Source of the DNA: Cryptomeria japonica
Taxonomy: Eukaryota > Streptophyta > Pinopsida > Cupressales > Cupressaceae
NCBI RefSeq assembly: GCF_030272615.1
Contig: NC_081415.1
Coordinates: forward strand, 376,605,392-376,663,391
Direction of reading: 5' to 3'
Length of the DNA: 58,000 nt
The translations under genes were made by a program, and so were the position numbers. The stretch's first letter is position 1. Every line of letters begins with the position of its first letter. Under the pieces are notes generated by a model, which saw only the letters and a list, made by a program, of their open reading frames with translations, was not told where the DNA came from and did not search any database. This document shows positions 11,204 through 22,282 of the stretch, piece by piece.

Positions 11204-12730
11204 TGTTGGCAATATAGCATTATAAAAGACAATGAAAGATTGTTGGCATTTCATAAGGATATTGAGAAGGTTGTTGATGATTATGGATATAACTAATTAA
11301 AGATGTTTACTATCTTGATAATATTATTTTGTCATTGATGTCAAGAAATTGATTTTCTAATTCAGTATGATGTTGCCATATCTTGAGAAGTATGATTTAA
11401 AAGATTATAAAGATGTCGGTAAAAGACATAGGAAAGAATATGATGAATAAGGGGATGAATAAGGTATTCAATGGGCAACTACTACCGAGTCAGACAATGA
11501 TGAGATCATGATGTTTAGATTGTTTTAACATCATACATATGTTGTAAAATTGTGAAGGTTAATACTATACTATGTTACCAAGCAAAGAACCTAGTTGGTA
11601 AACCCTAAGGTTATCGCTATCGGTTAATGAAGGCAGAATGTCTACCGAGTGAAGTTTAGTATTCACCAAGTTATAACCGAGTTGCTACCGAGTTATAACT
11701 GAGCTATAACAGAATGCATTAAATGTTTGCATGTGTTATTTAATGAAGGAAGCTAATGAGCTGGAGCTGATTAAATGATTGGTGAGCTGTGGATGAATTT
11801 TGTTAATGAATCTAAGGCAATGAAAAGTCGACATGAAGATCTACAACGCAGATTGAACCGCAATACCCTGGCACAAGTTCCAAGACTAATATGCAAGTTC
11901 CAAGGTAGGGTAAAACATTTTCAAATCAAAATATGCATTGAACCTGGACAAGATTGAAGATCTGATGGCTATGATTGATCATGGGAAATGTGATCAAGGA
12001 GATTAAGAAGTTACCTAATTGTTTATAAATAGGAAACTGTTGATAAACAATGTATGCGGGCAAGTGTATGCACAGGGATGCTACATAGTGATTACCGAGC
12101 ACAGAAGCTTGAAGACTTGTTTGAATAATAGAATATAGAAGCCCAACAGATAGACAAGATTAGCTCTATGTCTAGATTGTATTGAACAAATAGGAATCTG
12201 CTTTAGCATTTTAGATGTAAAGTTGCAGATAGATTTTTATTACTGTTATTTTGTGAAAGTGACAGAAAATCTCTTAACCGAGTGGACTTAATAGTCTTGT
12301 TTGTAAAACCCTCTAGCAAGGTGACATTCTGATTGAGTGTTTGAAATCCTTTAACAAGGTCACTTCTAACAAGGTGAAGATCCTAACAGATCTGAGGGAA
12401 ATCCCTTAACCGGATCACATCTAGCAATGTGTTTGTAATCTTTAACAGGATTTTCTTTTAACCGAGCATACTCTAGAAGAGTATATTTCTTAGTGGGTCC
12501 GAAATCCCATAGTGATTTTTCCCTATTTGGGTTTCCACGTTAAATCTAGTGTTATGAGGTTTATGATGTTTATATGCTTGCATGTTTGACATTTTTTGTT
12601 ATATTACTAATATATATGTTACTGAGGTTGAATCTGATGTTTTTATGGAAGATTAAGTTTGTATGATTCACCCCCCCTCTCATCTTGTTGGCTATTGGAT
12701 TTGTACTTATATTAAGTATCATAACTATCA
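11204..12730 (+). repeat. 3' LTR of family B element
   Basis: Starts TGTTGGCAATATAGC and ends ATAACTATCA, followed by GATAG. It has the same length as the 5' LTR (1527 bp), the TATA box at 12024-12031 and a first ACCGAG at 11644. Confidence 0.95.
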
Positions 12731-12735
12731 GATAG

Positions 12736-12905
12736 TGTGTGTTAGTAGTAGTCCACTCTATGTGCACACAAGTGTGCCAGACATTAAAGACACTTGACTC
12801 ATTTTATGCCCAAACTAAAATGTTATCTAACTATCAAAATCAAAGACACTTAGCTTGAAATTATAGTCTTTGACAACGTCCTACACCAAATGCATTAGTA
12901 GTTTC
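12736..12905. other. Old host sequence between two insertions
   Basis: No gene. It ends in GTTTC (12901-12905), the left target duplication of the solo LTR that starts at 12906. Confidence 0.5.
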
Positions 12906-13451
12906 TATATACAACTAAAAATGGTCTGAAGATAATTAATTAAATAAGAAATTATTTAATTAATCCCCCTTCCCAATTTAATTGAATTCACTAAGCAATT
13001 TGATTAAATTCCCCCTTTTTCATCTACTTATTAATAAATCTAAGGATTTATTTAATAAGTTCATTTTCAATAATCCCGTTTAATTAATTAATTCCCTCCA
13101 TCAAATTCATTTCTTCTAAATCCCATAATTAATCAGAACAAATCAATTTATGCGTTATTGAGATTAATTAGCCTTTTCCTATTATTTGAATTTTTAAATT
13201 CAAATTCTCTTAACTTCTAACCACCTAACCTAACCCCTTCTAAACATAACTCATTCTATCTGACCCCAGGTTTAATTAACCCCATCCCAGCTTGCACATC
13301 CTAACCATCATGTCCCCTTTCCTTGAACACTTTTCCCTCTCATGAGAAAAGCTTTGTGACACTTGTCACTAAGTGTTCCCTTTCATCCAACCTTTCTAGA
13401 AGCCTCTTAACACTTGTCACTAAGTGTTCCCTTTAATCCAACCTCTTTGCC
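12906..13451 (+). repeat. Left half of a solo LTR of the gypsy family (C)
   Basis: Begins TATATACAACTAAAAATGGTC, matching the complement of the LTR ends at 40579 and 53153 with the terminal TG mutated to TA. It contains the AT-rich AATTAATTAAATAAG stretch and the CACTTGTCACTAAGTGTTCCC segment shared with those LTRs. It is cut at 13451 by element A2 and resumes at 21694. GTTTC at 12901-12905 and 22247-22251 is the target duplication. Confidence 0.9.
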
Positions 13452-14534
13452 TATTAGGTCCCAGAGACAACTAAGAGGAGGGAGGTGAATCAGTTGTCCA
13501 ATAAATTCAACCAAAATTAACTTAACCAAAACTTAATGCTTAATATCGGTAAACCAAACTTTATGCTGGTAGACAGTTTTAACAGTTAATTGCAATACCA
13601 GTAAAGATTAATGCATGAAACATAAAGACAACAACATCCACAACACATAACACAAATGTTTGTATGTGGAAACCCTATAAGGGGAAAAACCATGGTGGGA
13701 AGCCTTACCCACAATCAAATGATACTACTGCAGATAGTATGTGTGTACAATATAGAGTTTGCACATGCAGAAAGGCCAGTTGCCTAGAGCTCACAGCTCA
13801 ATCACAAAATGAGAGTCACACTTACTACAATTGGATGGTTAAATCCAATAATAATGTACTACACAAAATAGCATCTTCATATGCTGGATTCAGTACCGGT
13901 TAAGTTCTGATTGCCTTCACAAATCCTTCCTTCAACCTTCAAATGATGTCTACGTGTATAGCTCTACTTATTTTTGCATATACCTTATTGCAATCATTTT
14001 CACATTCACAATCCCTTCTCCTGTCGATCTTACAAATATGATCTTACATATATAACATAACCTAAGACCAATTGAATAGGTCCACTCACTAAAAGATATT
14101 ACAATAAAATCAATTAAAAACAAATCAATATCTGATGCATGATGTCGGCTCAATGCATTTACAATAATAATAAATCATTTCCATAACATGTTGTGCTGAT
14201 CTGGAGTAGATAAGTATGTCGGTTCTTAAATCCTAGACCTATTTGTCGGTAACAACAAATATACAAACTCAAATAAACAATTAACCAAATCGCCAAAACC
14301 AAGTGATCGAATAATGTCTTCGACATAACCAAGTAGTTTCGAAGTCATTCAAAGTGTCGGTGAGCAACAAAATCTGTCGGTGAACCAAATACCAGTGACT
14401 TGCATAAGTCTCTATTTTGTCGGTGAACATAACCAAAATCTCCAAGTGCTAATAAGTGTTGGCAAGTGTTTACAAGCGATGACAAGTGTTGACATCAATG
14501 ACAAAACCATATCAACATATCCAAAATACCAACA
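13452..14534 (-). repeat. 3' LTR of A2
   Basis: 1083 bp from TATTAGGTCCC (terminal G mutated to A) to AATACCAACA. It aligns by eye with the 5' LTR at 20648-21693 over its whole length, including the GGAAACCCTATAAGGGG box and the GACAAGTGTTGACATCAATGAC end. Confidence 0.93.
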
Positions 14535-14921
14535 ATCTCCCCCTTTGGCATTGATGGCAACACAAGATGGAAAAAACATCAAAGTGCCAAAACAGAAATG
14601 CCAAAAACCAAAAATCAACAATCTCCCAAAGAGATCATAACTAGAAATCAAAAATACATAATATCTCTCCCCAAGGGATAAAGTCTCTGCCCCTGGGAAT
14701 AATATGTGTTATCCATTTGTTTTTCCATATCAATCTCTCCCCCTTTGACATCAAATGCCAAAGCAATACAAAAACAAATACAATTAGTTCAAAGAACTTA
14801 TCACAAAATATCAACTCATTCAATATACCAACTACTCCCCCTGAGAAGTAGCTCTCCTCATCAAAGCCGGAATAAAAAATTTCTTTATTAATTATGTCGG
14901 TTGATGACAAACATCAACTGT
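14535..14921 (-). other. 3' UTR and polypurine tract of A2
   Basis: The minus strand reads CAAAGGGGGAGATTG directly beside the LTR (14535-14549 region), the plus-strand priming tract. A second, similar tract, AAAGGGGGAGAG, occurs near 14736-14747. No coding sequence is seen. Confidence 0.75.
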
Positions 14922-16330
14922 CTAAGTCTCTACCAGTGGGGGTAGGACTCCAAGTTGCTCTCTGAGATACTCAAATGTTTCCTTAGGCAAAGGTTTTGTA
15001 AAAATATCTGCAATTTGCTCTTTATTATTCACATAAACCAATTTCACTTCTTTTGCTTCAACATTCTCCTTTAGAAAATTGAATTTGATAGAAACATGTT
15101 TAGTCTTAGAGTGAAATACCGGGTTCTTAGATATATCAATTGTTGTTGTATTGTCACAGTAAATAGTTATAGGTTCCTTGCATTTTACCTTTATGTCCTT
15201 CAACATTTGTTTGATCCATAATACCTGTGTATAGTTGGTTGCTACTGCAACATATTCTGATTCTGTTGTTGATAGACTTGTACAACTCTGTTTCTTGCTC
15301 AACCATGAAATTAGTTTGCTACCAAGAAAAAATACTCCGTCAGTGGTGCTTTTTCTGTCATCCACATCTCCTACCTAATTAGCATTTGTGTATGCACATA
15401 AGTCAAAATTTTCATCTCTAGGATACCATAAACCAAGATTTGTAGTGCTCTGTAGGTACCGGAAAATCCTTTTCACTGCTCATTCATGATTTTCTTTAGG
15501 ATTACTTTGAAATCTTGAAACAATACATACTGCATTCATAATATCATGTCTTGTTTGTGTCAAATATAGTAAACCTCCTATCATAGATTTGTATCTAGTT
15601 GGATTAACAGGTGTAGATTCATCCTTCAAAGATAATTTATCAGTTGTGGTCATAGGTGTGCTTATTGGTTTACAGTTTTCCATGCCAAATTTCTGTAGTA
15701 ATTCCTTCAAGTATTTAGATTGACAGAGGAATATACCTTTATCAGTCTGTGACATCTACAATCCTAAAAAGAATTTTATCTCTCCAATCATAGACATTTC
15801 AAATTCTTGCTGCATTTTGTTAGAAAAGTCTTTACACAAACCATCTTCTCCTCCAAAGATTATATCATCAACAAAAACTTCAATAACCAAGATGTCATCA
15901 TTAGTCACTTTGTAGTATAGATTGGTGTTAGCATTACCTTTTGTGTAACCAAGCTTCAAAAGATATTTGTCCAATCTTGCATACCAAGCTCTAGGAGCTT
16001 GTTTCAATCCATATAAAGCTTTCCTTAACCTGCAAACCATGTCTTTGTTATCTGTCAAAGAAAATCCATCAGGTTGCTCAATGTAAACTTATTCTTCAAG
16101 ATCTCCATTCAGAAACACACATTTAACATCCATTTGATATACTTTATAGTTCTTGTTTGCTGCAAAAGCGAATAAAAGTCTTACTGCCTCAATTCTAGCT
16201 ACCAGTGCAAATGTTTCATTGTAATCAATTCCTTCTTTCTGAGAATATCCCTTACACACCAATATTATTTTTTTTTTATTACCATGCCATCTTCATTAAT
16301 TTTATTTCTAAAAACCCATTTAGTTCCAAT
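14922..16330 (-). pseudogene. Copia reverse transcriptase and RNase H (A2), degraded
   Basis: Read from about 16330 to 14922. RT shows CRLRKALYGLKQAPRAWY near 16050, an intact FVDD box (about 15864-15875) and the SKYLKELLQKFGMENCKP segment. RNase H keeps DDRKSTTDGVFFLGSKLISW and STTESEYVA. Its first motif, normally TDADWAG-like, reads TNAN-stop-VGD near 15370-15390, so a catalytic Asp and a Trp are lost, both by G-to-A type changes. The C-terminal EQIADIFTKPLP...LGVLPPLVET is the family's pol end. Further stops occur near 15479 and 15756. It would have copied the RNA in the particle; it is not functional now. Confidence 0.92.
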
Positions 16331-16390
16331 TACATTTTTGTCTTTAGGTCGGGGAACTAATGACCAAGTGTTATTCCTTTCAATTTGTTC

Positions 16391-17014
16391 CTATTCATCT
16401 TCCATTGCTTTAATCGAATATTTATCTTCACATGCCTCATTAATTGATGTAGGTTCAATTTGAGAAATAAGACATACCTCCTCATTTGCCAATCTTCCTC
16501 TAGTCATTACTCCTTGAAATTTGTTTCCAATTATCTGATCTTCAGAATGATTCAATCTTACATACCGGGGTGTTTTTACTTCTTGTTGTTCTTCAGTGAC
16601 TATTGAATCTCTAGATGATGTCGGTGTAACTGGATCACCATTTTGTATCGGTGTATTCATAGTAGGTTCATTTGTGATTATCTCTATTGCCGGTTTAGAG
16701 TCTGTGTACCTTGAATTTCCTCTAAATAGTTCATCAATCTTCACATTTGCACTCTCAACAATTTATGCAATCTCTTGTAAAAACATCTATATGCCTTTCT
16801 CTTAGATGAATAACCAAGAAATATTCATTCATCACTTCTAGGAACAAAATTTACCAATATACTCATCTCTTCTAATATAGCATTTACTTCCAAATATTGT
16901 AAAATATTTAAGAGTAGGAGTATTACCAAACCATAGTTCATGTGGGGTCTTACCGGTTTCTCCTCTGATGTGAACTTTGTTGAATGTATAAATAGTTGTA
17001 TTGACCACTTCTCT
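16391..17014 (-). pseudogene. Integrase C-terminal region and linker (A2)
   Basis: 16744-16391 is a hydrophilic linker, MKIDELFRGNSRYTDSKPAI onward, continuing toward RT (VTEEQQEVKTPRYVRLNHSE). The adjoining minus-strand sequence up to 17014 encodes the end of the integrase core (ELWFGNTPT-type segment and GSKCY-type box), but it is shifted and interrupted. Copia linkers are variable, so assignment rests on position and on the homologous stretch of A1 at 934-1490. Confidence 0.75.
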
Positions 17015-18465
17015 CTAGTATATATGAGGTAGATTTTCTTTTGATATCATACTTCTAGTTGCATCCAAGATAGTTTTGTTTTTCCTTTCCACAACTCCAT
17101 TCTGCTGGGGTGTCTGGGGTGCTGACAACTGTCTTCTGATCCCATTCACTTCACAAAATGCATTAAATTCCTTAGATGTGAATTCACCTCCTTGATCTGA
17201 TCTCAAACATTTGATTTTCTTGTCGGTTTCATTTTCTACCATCACCTTGAATAGTTTGAATTTCCCAAATGCTTCAGATTTTCCTCTGAGAAAAATAACC
17301 CAACACATTCTAGAATAGTCATCAATGATTAGCATAAAGTAACTATCTCCTTGTATACTTCTAGTTCTTGCTGGACCACATAAATCAGTATGAATTAAAT
17401 CAAGAACCTTGTTAGACTTCTCTGGAACACTCTTGAAAGATGCTCTAACTTGCTTTCCAAATTGGCATTCCTTACATACCAGATTGTGAGGTTTAACAAT
17501 CTTAGGTAAATCTCTAATTGCTTTAGTAGTACTGATTTTCACAATGTAATCAAAATTTACATGACAAAGTCTCTTATGCCATAACCAACTTTCATCAATA
17601 TGTGCAATCAAACATGCTTTCTCATTATTGTTCAAATGAAAGATATTACCTCTAGTCTGATTACCAGTTACAATTTCCAAGCCAGTTCTATTTAAGATTT
17701 TGCATTTACCATTCTTGAATTGTAACTGAAATCCTCTCTCAACTAATTGACCAACACTCAAAAGATTATGCTTCAGACCTTCAACATAGTAAACATTATC
17801 AGTATTGTGCTTACCATCAAAAGATATGGTGCCTTTTCCTTTGATCAAACATGCTTTGTCATCTCCAAATCTTACTAGACCTCCATTGTATTCCTGAAAG
17901 GTTAAGAATTTACTCTTATCACCAGTCATGTGATGTGAACATCCTAAATCAATGATCCATTCATCCTTATCTTCAACTTTAGCTACTAGGGCCTGCTCTA
18001 CCGATTGAATAGTAGGTGTCAGTTGATCTTCTGTTATAGCAACAAAATCCCATCCATTGTCTATCAGATCCTCATCAGAATCATCAGTAACTCCATCAGC
18101 ATAATAACAATATTTGTCTCGATTCTTCTTAAATTTATATTTCTGATAGTCAGGGTTAGGCTTATATGTTCTTTTAGCTTCTTCTCTTAATCTTGCATGT
18201 CTATCATGACATCTAGATGTCATATGACCAATCTTATTATAGTTAAAAAATTTAAAGGGTGCTTTACCTTCATACTTACTTCCAATTGGACCTTTAGGCA
18301 TTTTCCTTGCAAATAGTGCTTCAAGTTCTTCATTTTCTCTCCTGCTTTCTTCAAGTTCTCTTGCATAGAAGGCTTTCCAATCAGATTTATCAGATAATGA
18401 TGATGATGCTATAGTTGATGATGATGTCTTGAAAGCTAGATCTATCTTGATAGTAGTGACAAGAC
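17015..18465 (-). pseudogene. Gag C-terminus, protease and integrase core (A2)
   Basis: One long open minus-strand frame. It starts inside gag at the edge of a nested LTR: the first residues of the open frame, up to 18484, come from that LTR. The zinc knuckle near 18222-18262 reads FFNYNKIGHMTSRC, so two of the four CCHC ligands are gone. The protease motif is IIDLGCSHHMTGD, with the DSG Ser replaced by Leu (codon 17945-17947). The pre-integrase WHKRLCHVNF, CKECQFGK, the first Asp (HTDLCGPAR), the second Asp (RSDQGGEF) and the Glu (NGVVERKNKT) are intact, so the integrase core is better preserved than in the family B element. It ends near 17015 at a stop (LPHIY). It is inactive because gag is split and the protease is dead. 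Confidence 0.93.
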
Positions 18466-18470
18466 CAAAT

Positions 18471-19984
18471 TGTTGGCATTTCAATAAGTTTGTTGGTATA
18501 AGGATATTGAGAAGGTTGTTGGAGATTATTGATATAACTGATAAAGGATAATTACTATCTTAATAATATTATTTTGTCATTGATGTCAAGAAATTGATTT
18601 TCTGATTCAGTATGATGTTGCCATATCTTAAGAAGTATGTTTTGATGAGTATAAAGATGTCAATAAGTGACATACAATGAATGTGAAAAATGAAGGGGAA
18701 TAATAAGTTATTCAAATGGGAAACTATTACCGAGTTAGACAGTGATGAGATTTTGTTGTTTTGACTGTTTTGATATCCTATATATGTGTATTCAAAGACT
18801 GAACAAGAAGAAGAAAAGATTTCATGCAATAAAATGAAGATAGGTTTAATATTGTTCTATGTTACCGAGCAAGGAGCTAGTCGGTAAACACTAAGGTTAT
18901 TGATATCAGTGAAAGAAGGCAGAATGTCTACCGAGTGAAGTTCAGTATTAACCGAGTAACAACTGAGCAGTAACAAAATGCATTGGATGAATAAAAGCAT
19001 TAATAAATGAAGGATGTCAATGAGCTGGAGATGTATAGATGATTGGTATGTCGTGCAAGAAGTTTGTTGAGGATCTACGATAATGAAAATACAAGAGTCA
19101 GATCTACAGCGTAGATTGAACGGTCATAACCTAGCACAAGTATCAAGGAAGGAATAAAAGTTTCAAGGCGAGGTAAAACATTTTTCAGATCAAAGGATTC
19201 AATGAACCTAGTCAAGTATGATGATCTGATGGCTAAGATTGATCATGGGAAATATGATCAAGGAGATTAAGCGGTTAGGAATTGTTTATAAATAAGGCAT
19301 TATTGATGAACAATGAATGCGAGCAAATAGAAGAACAGTGATGCTGTTGTAGTGATCACCAAGCACAAAAGATTGAAGATTTGATTGATGAACAGATTGA
19401 GAAGCCTAGCAAGGAGAAAGATAAGTCATATGACAAGATTATCTTGAGTACATTGAGCACATAGAATCTGTTTTAGCATTTCAGATGTGAATTTGCAGAT
19501 ATATTTTATTACTGTTATTTATTTTGTAAGTGACAGGAAATCTCTTAACTGAGTGGACCTAATAGTCTTATTTGTAAATCCTCTACCAGGGTAGCATTCT
19601 GAATGAGTTTGAAATCCTTTGACAAGGTCACTTTTAACAAAGTGCAAGATTCTAACAGATCTGAGGGAAATCTCTTAACTAGGTCACATCTAGCAATGTG
19701 TGTATGTAATCTGTAACAGGATTGGCTTTTAACCAAGCATACTCTAGAAGGGTATATTTTTTAGTGGGTCCGAAATCCCACAGTGGTTTTTCCCTATTTG
19801 GGTTTCCACATTAAATCTGGTGTTAAATGTGTTGTGATGTTTTAAGTTTGTCAGTTTATAATTTTGAATGATTTACAGTCTAGGTTGCATATTGAAGTAA
19901 AGGCTACCAAGGTTGAATCTGATGAATGTATTGTATTGTGAGTTTATATGATTCACCCCCCCCCCCCCTCTCATCTTACTTACA
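18471..19984 (+). repeat. Solo LTR of family B inserted in A2 gag
   Basis: 1514 bp, TGTTGGCATTTCAA to CATCTTACTTACA, flanked by perfect CAAAT duplications at 18466-18470 and 19985-19989. Family B landmarks appear in order: ACCGAG motifs, TATAAATA at 19287-19294, the TTTTTCCCTATTTGGGTTTCC box and an expanded C tract (about 19955-19968). The last part differs from the complete element's LTR end, lacking most of the segment after CTCATCTT. No internal sequence remains, as expected after LTR-LTR recombination. Confidence 0.93.
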
Positions 19985-19989
19985 CAAAT

Positions 19990-20591
19990 TCCTCAAGCTC
20001 AAAAGCTGAAAGTTTTCCAACCAAAGTGTCTCTAGATACTTATGCATTAGGCATTGTTCTTAATTCATTTATAGAAGTAACTTTCAGTTTATATGCCAGT
20101 GGAAAAGCTCTTAAAACTTTAGAAACAATCTCATCTTCACTTAAGGTTCCTACACAACATTGTATACCCAAAATAATTTCATTTACTCTTTCCATAAAAG
20201 AAGAAATTCTTTCTTCTTCTTCCATTTTTAGACTTTGATACTTGACCCGGAAGCATTCAAGTTTTGCAATTTTGACTGTGGAATCTCCTTCATTCAATGT
20301 TTCCTGTTTGTCCCAAATAGCTTTAGCAGTAGATCTATCTGACAATCCCATGACTTGTTGATCTGACAATGCGCTCAAAAGTGCTTCTCTTGCTTTGCAA
20401 TCCTTTTCCTCATCTTTTCCTGAGGTTGGTGGATTAGGTTGACTGGGAGTAGAAGCAATATAACTATTCTTTGTATCCTCCCATATATCCTTTCTAATGC
20501 AATTCAAGTGTGTCTCCATCCTGATCTTCCATATGCCATAGTTAGTTCTATCAAGTTTCGGACCGTCCTTCCTAAAATAGTTAGAAGACAT
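19990..20591 (-). pseudogene. Copia gag N-terminal part (A2), split by the solo LTR
   Basis: Starts MSSNYFRKDGPKLDRTNYG at 20591, 43 bases after the primer site, matching the A1 gag start. It contains NYGIWKIRMETHLN, STAKAIWDKQETLNEGDS and the LRAFPLAYKLKVTSINEL box of copia Gag. The open frame ends at 20040. Beyond it, to 19990, the reading continues one frame over into sequence that joins the portion left of the solo LTR (18465 and below), so the LTR cut gag near codon 200. It once encoded the particle-forming domain. Confidence 0.92.
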
Positions 20592-20633
20592 TGGATCTCC
20601 TCAAGCTATTAAACTTCTACAAAAGAGGACTAA

Positions 20634-20645
20634 GCTATGATACCA
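20634..20645 (-). promoter_or_regulatory. Primer binding site of A2
   Basis: The minus strand reads TGGTATCATAGC, one substitution from the initiator-Met tRNA complement, two bases from the LTR. Confidence 0.85.
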
Positions 20646-20647
20646 AT

Positions 20648-21693
20648 TGTTAGGTCCCAGAGATAACTGAGAGGGGGGGGGTGAATCAGTTGTCCAATAA
20701 ATTCAACCAAAATTAACTTAACCAAAACTTAATGCTTAATACCGGTAAACCAAACTTAATATTGGTAGACAGCTTTAACAGTTAATTGCAATACCAGTAA
20801 ATATTAAGGCATGAAATAGAAAGACAATAACATCCACAACACATAACATAAATGTTTGTACATGGAAACCCTGTAAGGGGAAAACCACAGTGGGAAGCCT
20901 TACCCACAATCAAATGATACTACTACAGATAGTATGTGTGTACAATATGGAGTCTACACATGCAGAAAGGCCAATAGCCTAGAGCTCATTACTCAATCAC
21001 AAAATGAGAGTCACACTAACTACAATTGGATGGTTAAATCCAATAATAATGTACTACACAAAATAACATCTTCATATGTTGGATTCAATACCGGTTAAGT
21101 TCTGATTGCCTTCACAAATCCTTCCTTCAACCATCAAATGATGTCTGCATGTATAGCTCTACTTATTTTTGCATATACCTTATTGCAATCCTTTTCGCAT
21201 TCACAATCCCTTCTCTTGTTGATCTTACAAATAAGATCTTACATATATACCATAACCTAAGACCAATTGAATAGGTCAGCTCAATGCATTTACAATAATA
21301 ATAAATCAATATCTGATGCATGATGTCGGCTCAATGCATTTACAATAATAATAAATCATTTCCATAACATGTTGTGCTAATCTGGAGTAGATAAGTCTGT
21401 CGGTGCTTATCCTGGACCTATTTGTCGGTAACAACAAATATGCAAAATCAAATAAACAATTAACCAAATCGCCAAAACCAAGTGATCGAATAATGTCTTC
21501 GACATAACCAAGTAGTTTCCAAGTCATTCCAAGTGTCGATGAACCAAATACCAGTGACTTGCATAAGTCTCTATTTTGCCGATGAACATAACCAAAATCT
21601 CCAAGTGCTAATAAGTGTTGACAAGTGTTGACAAGTGATGACAAGTGTTGACATCAATGACAAAACCATATCAACATATCCAAAATACTAACA
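20648..21693 (-). repeat. 5' LTR of A2
   Basis: 1046 bp, TGTTAGGTCCC to AATACTAACA, with TGTTAG/CTAACA inverted ends. It is adjacent to the primer site on the left and to TTACC of the interrupted gypsy LTR on the right. It contains a short internal duplication of TCGGCTCAATGCATTTACAATAAT-type sequence near 21278-21352. Confidence 0.93.
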
Positions 21694-22246
21694 TTACCAA
21701 CCTCCTCCAATTGAACCATTGATATCTTCAGACTTAATCTTGACCATTGATTCTTGCCACCTCACCCCTGGCCTTGGAAATCCTATAAATAGACCCTATT
21801 TTGGAGTTCAAAGGATCCCATCCCCAATCCCATCTCATTTGCATTCAAGCATTGTTTCTATAGTCAAATAGCTCTGAGTTTATCATTTTAGCATTGTTAT
21901 CATGATCAATTTTATCTTTAAAATATCTTATTTCTAGCTTAATTGCATCTTCATTCTAGCTTATTTCCTAGAATAATCATGAAATCATGTAGCTTAATCA
22001 TGCTATCATTTCTAGCTTATGCATCTTCATCATTTAAATCCTCCATTTAAGTGTAGTCAAGACTAGAATTTGCATAACCAGATCTGAGAGCAAAATTCAT
22101 ACTCGCATTTACTAGGAGGCAATAGATCGATTAGCTATGGTTTTCTCTTTCATTGATTAATTTTCTGACCATTGCTTGTAATGATTTATTGAGTGTTTTG
22201 TGTTGCAGTTGCAAGTATAACAAGTACACACTTCACAGGCATGACA
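21694..22246 (+). repeat. Right half of the gypsy-family solo LTR (C)
   Basis: Continues the LTR cut at 13451: CCAACCTCCTCCAATTGAACC, the GCCACCTCACCCCTGGCC segment, TATA box TATAAATA (21784-21791), ATTTACTAGGAGGCAATA and the terminal CTTCACAGGCATGACA. All have complements in the LTRs at 39541 and 52118. The end is followed by GTTTC (22247-22251). Total LTR length without A2 is about 1094 bp. Confidence 0.92.
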
Positions 22247-22282
22247 GTTTCAATGTAAGTCTTCTACCAATAATCACCAAGG

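Larger units (their letters stand above)
5036..12730 (+). mobile_element. Complete Ty1/copia retrotransposon, family B
   Basis: 7695 bp flanked by perfect 5-bp duplications GATAG at 5031-5035 and 12731-12735. Both LTRs are 1527 bp. Internal order is primer site, gag with zinc knuckle and protease, integrase, RT, RNase H, 3' UTR and polypurine tract, which is the Ty1/copia order. The two LTRs differ by a few percent by eye. Many differences are transitions at CpG (for example GTCGG/GTTGG, CACCGAG/CACCAAG), so the insertion is not very recent. Frameshifts, stops and two apparent active-site changes make it defective. Confidence 0.96.
13452..21693 (-). mobile_element. Complete Ty1/copia retrotransposon A2 (family A), carrying a nested solo LTR
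   Basis: 8242 bp including a 1.5-kb nested insertion. LTRs lie at 13452-14534 and 20648-21693. Flanking 5-mers TTGCC (13447-13451) and TTACC (21694-21698) differ by one transition and fit a decayed target duplication. Minus-strand order is 5' LTR, primer site, gag, protease, integrase, RT, RNase H, polypurine tract, 3' LTR. The host sequence on both sides is one gypsy LTR, so the boundaries are independently confirmed. Active-site losses in the knuckle, protease and RNase H mark it as dead. Confidence 0.95.

Noticed and set aside
10937-11296. 119-codon ORF after family B pol
   Set aside because: Crosses the polypurine tract into the LTR; no domain and no conservation expected.
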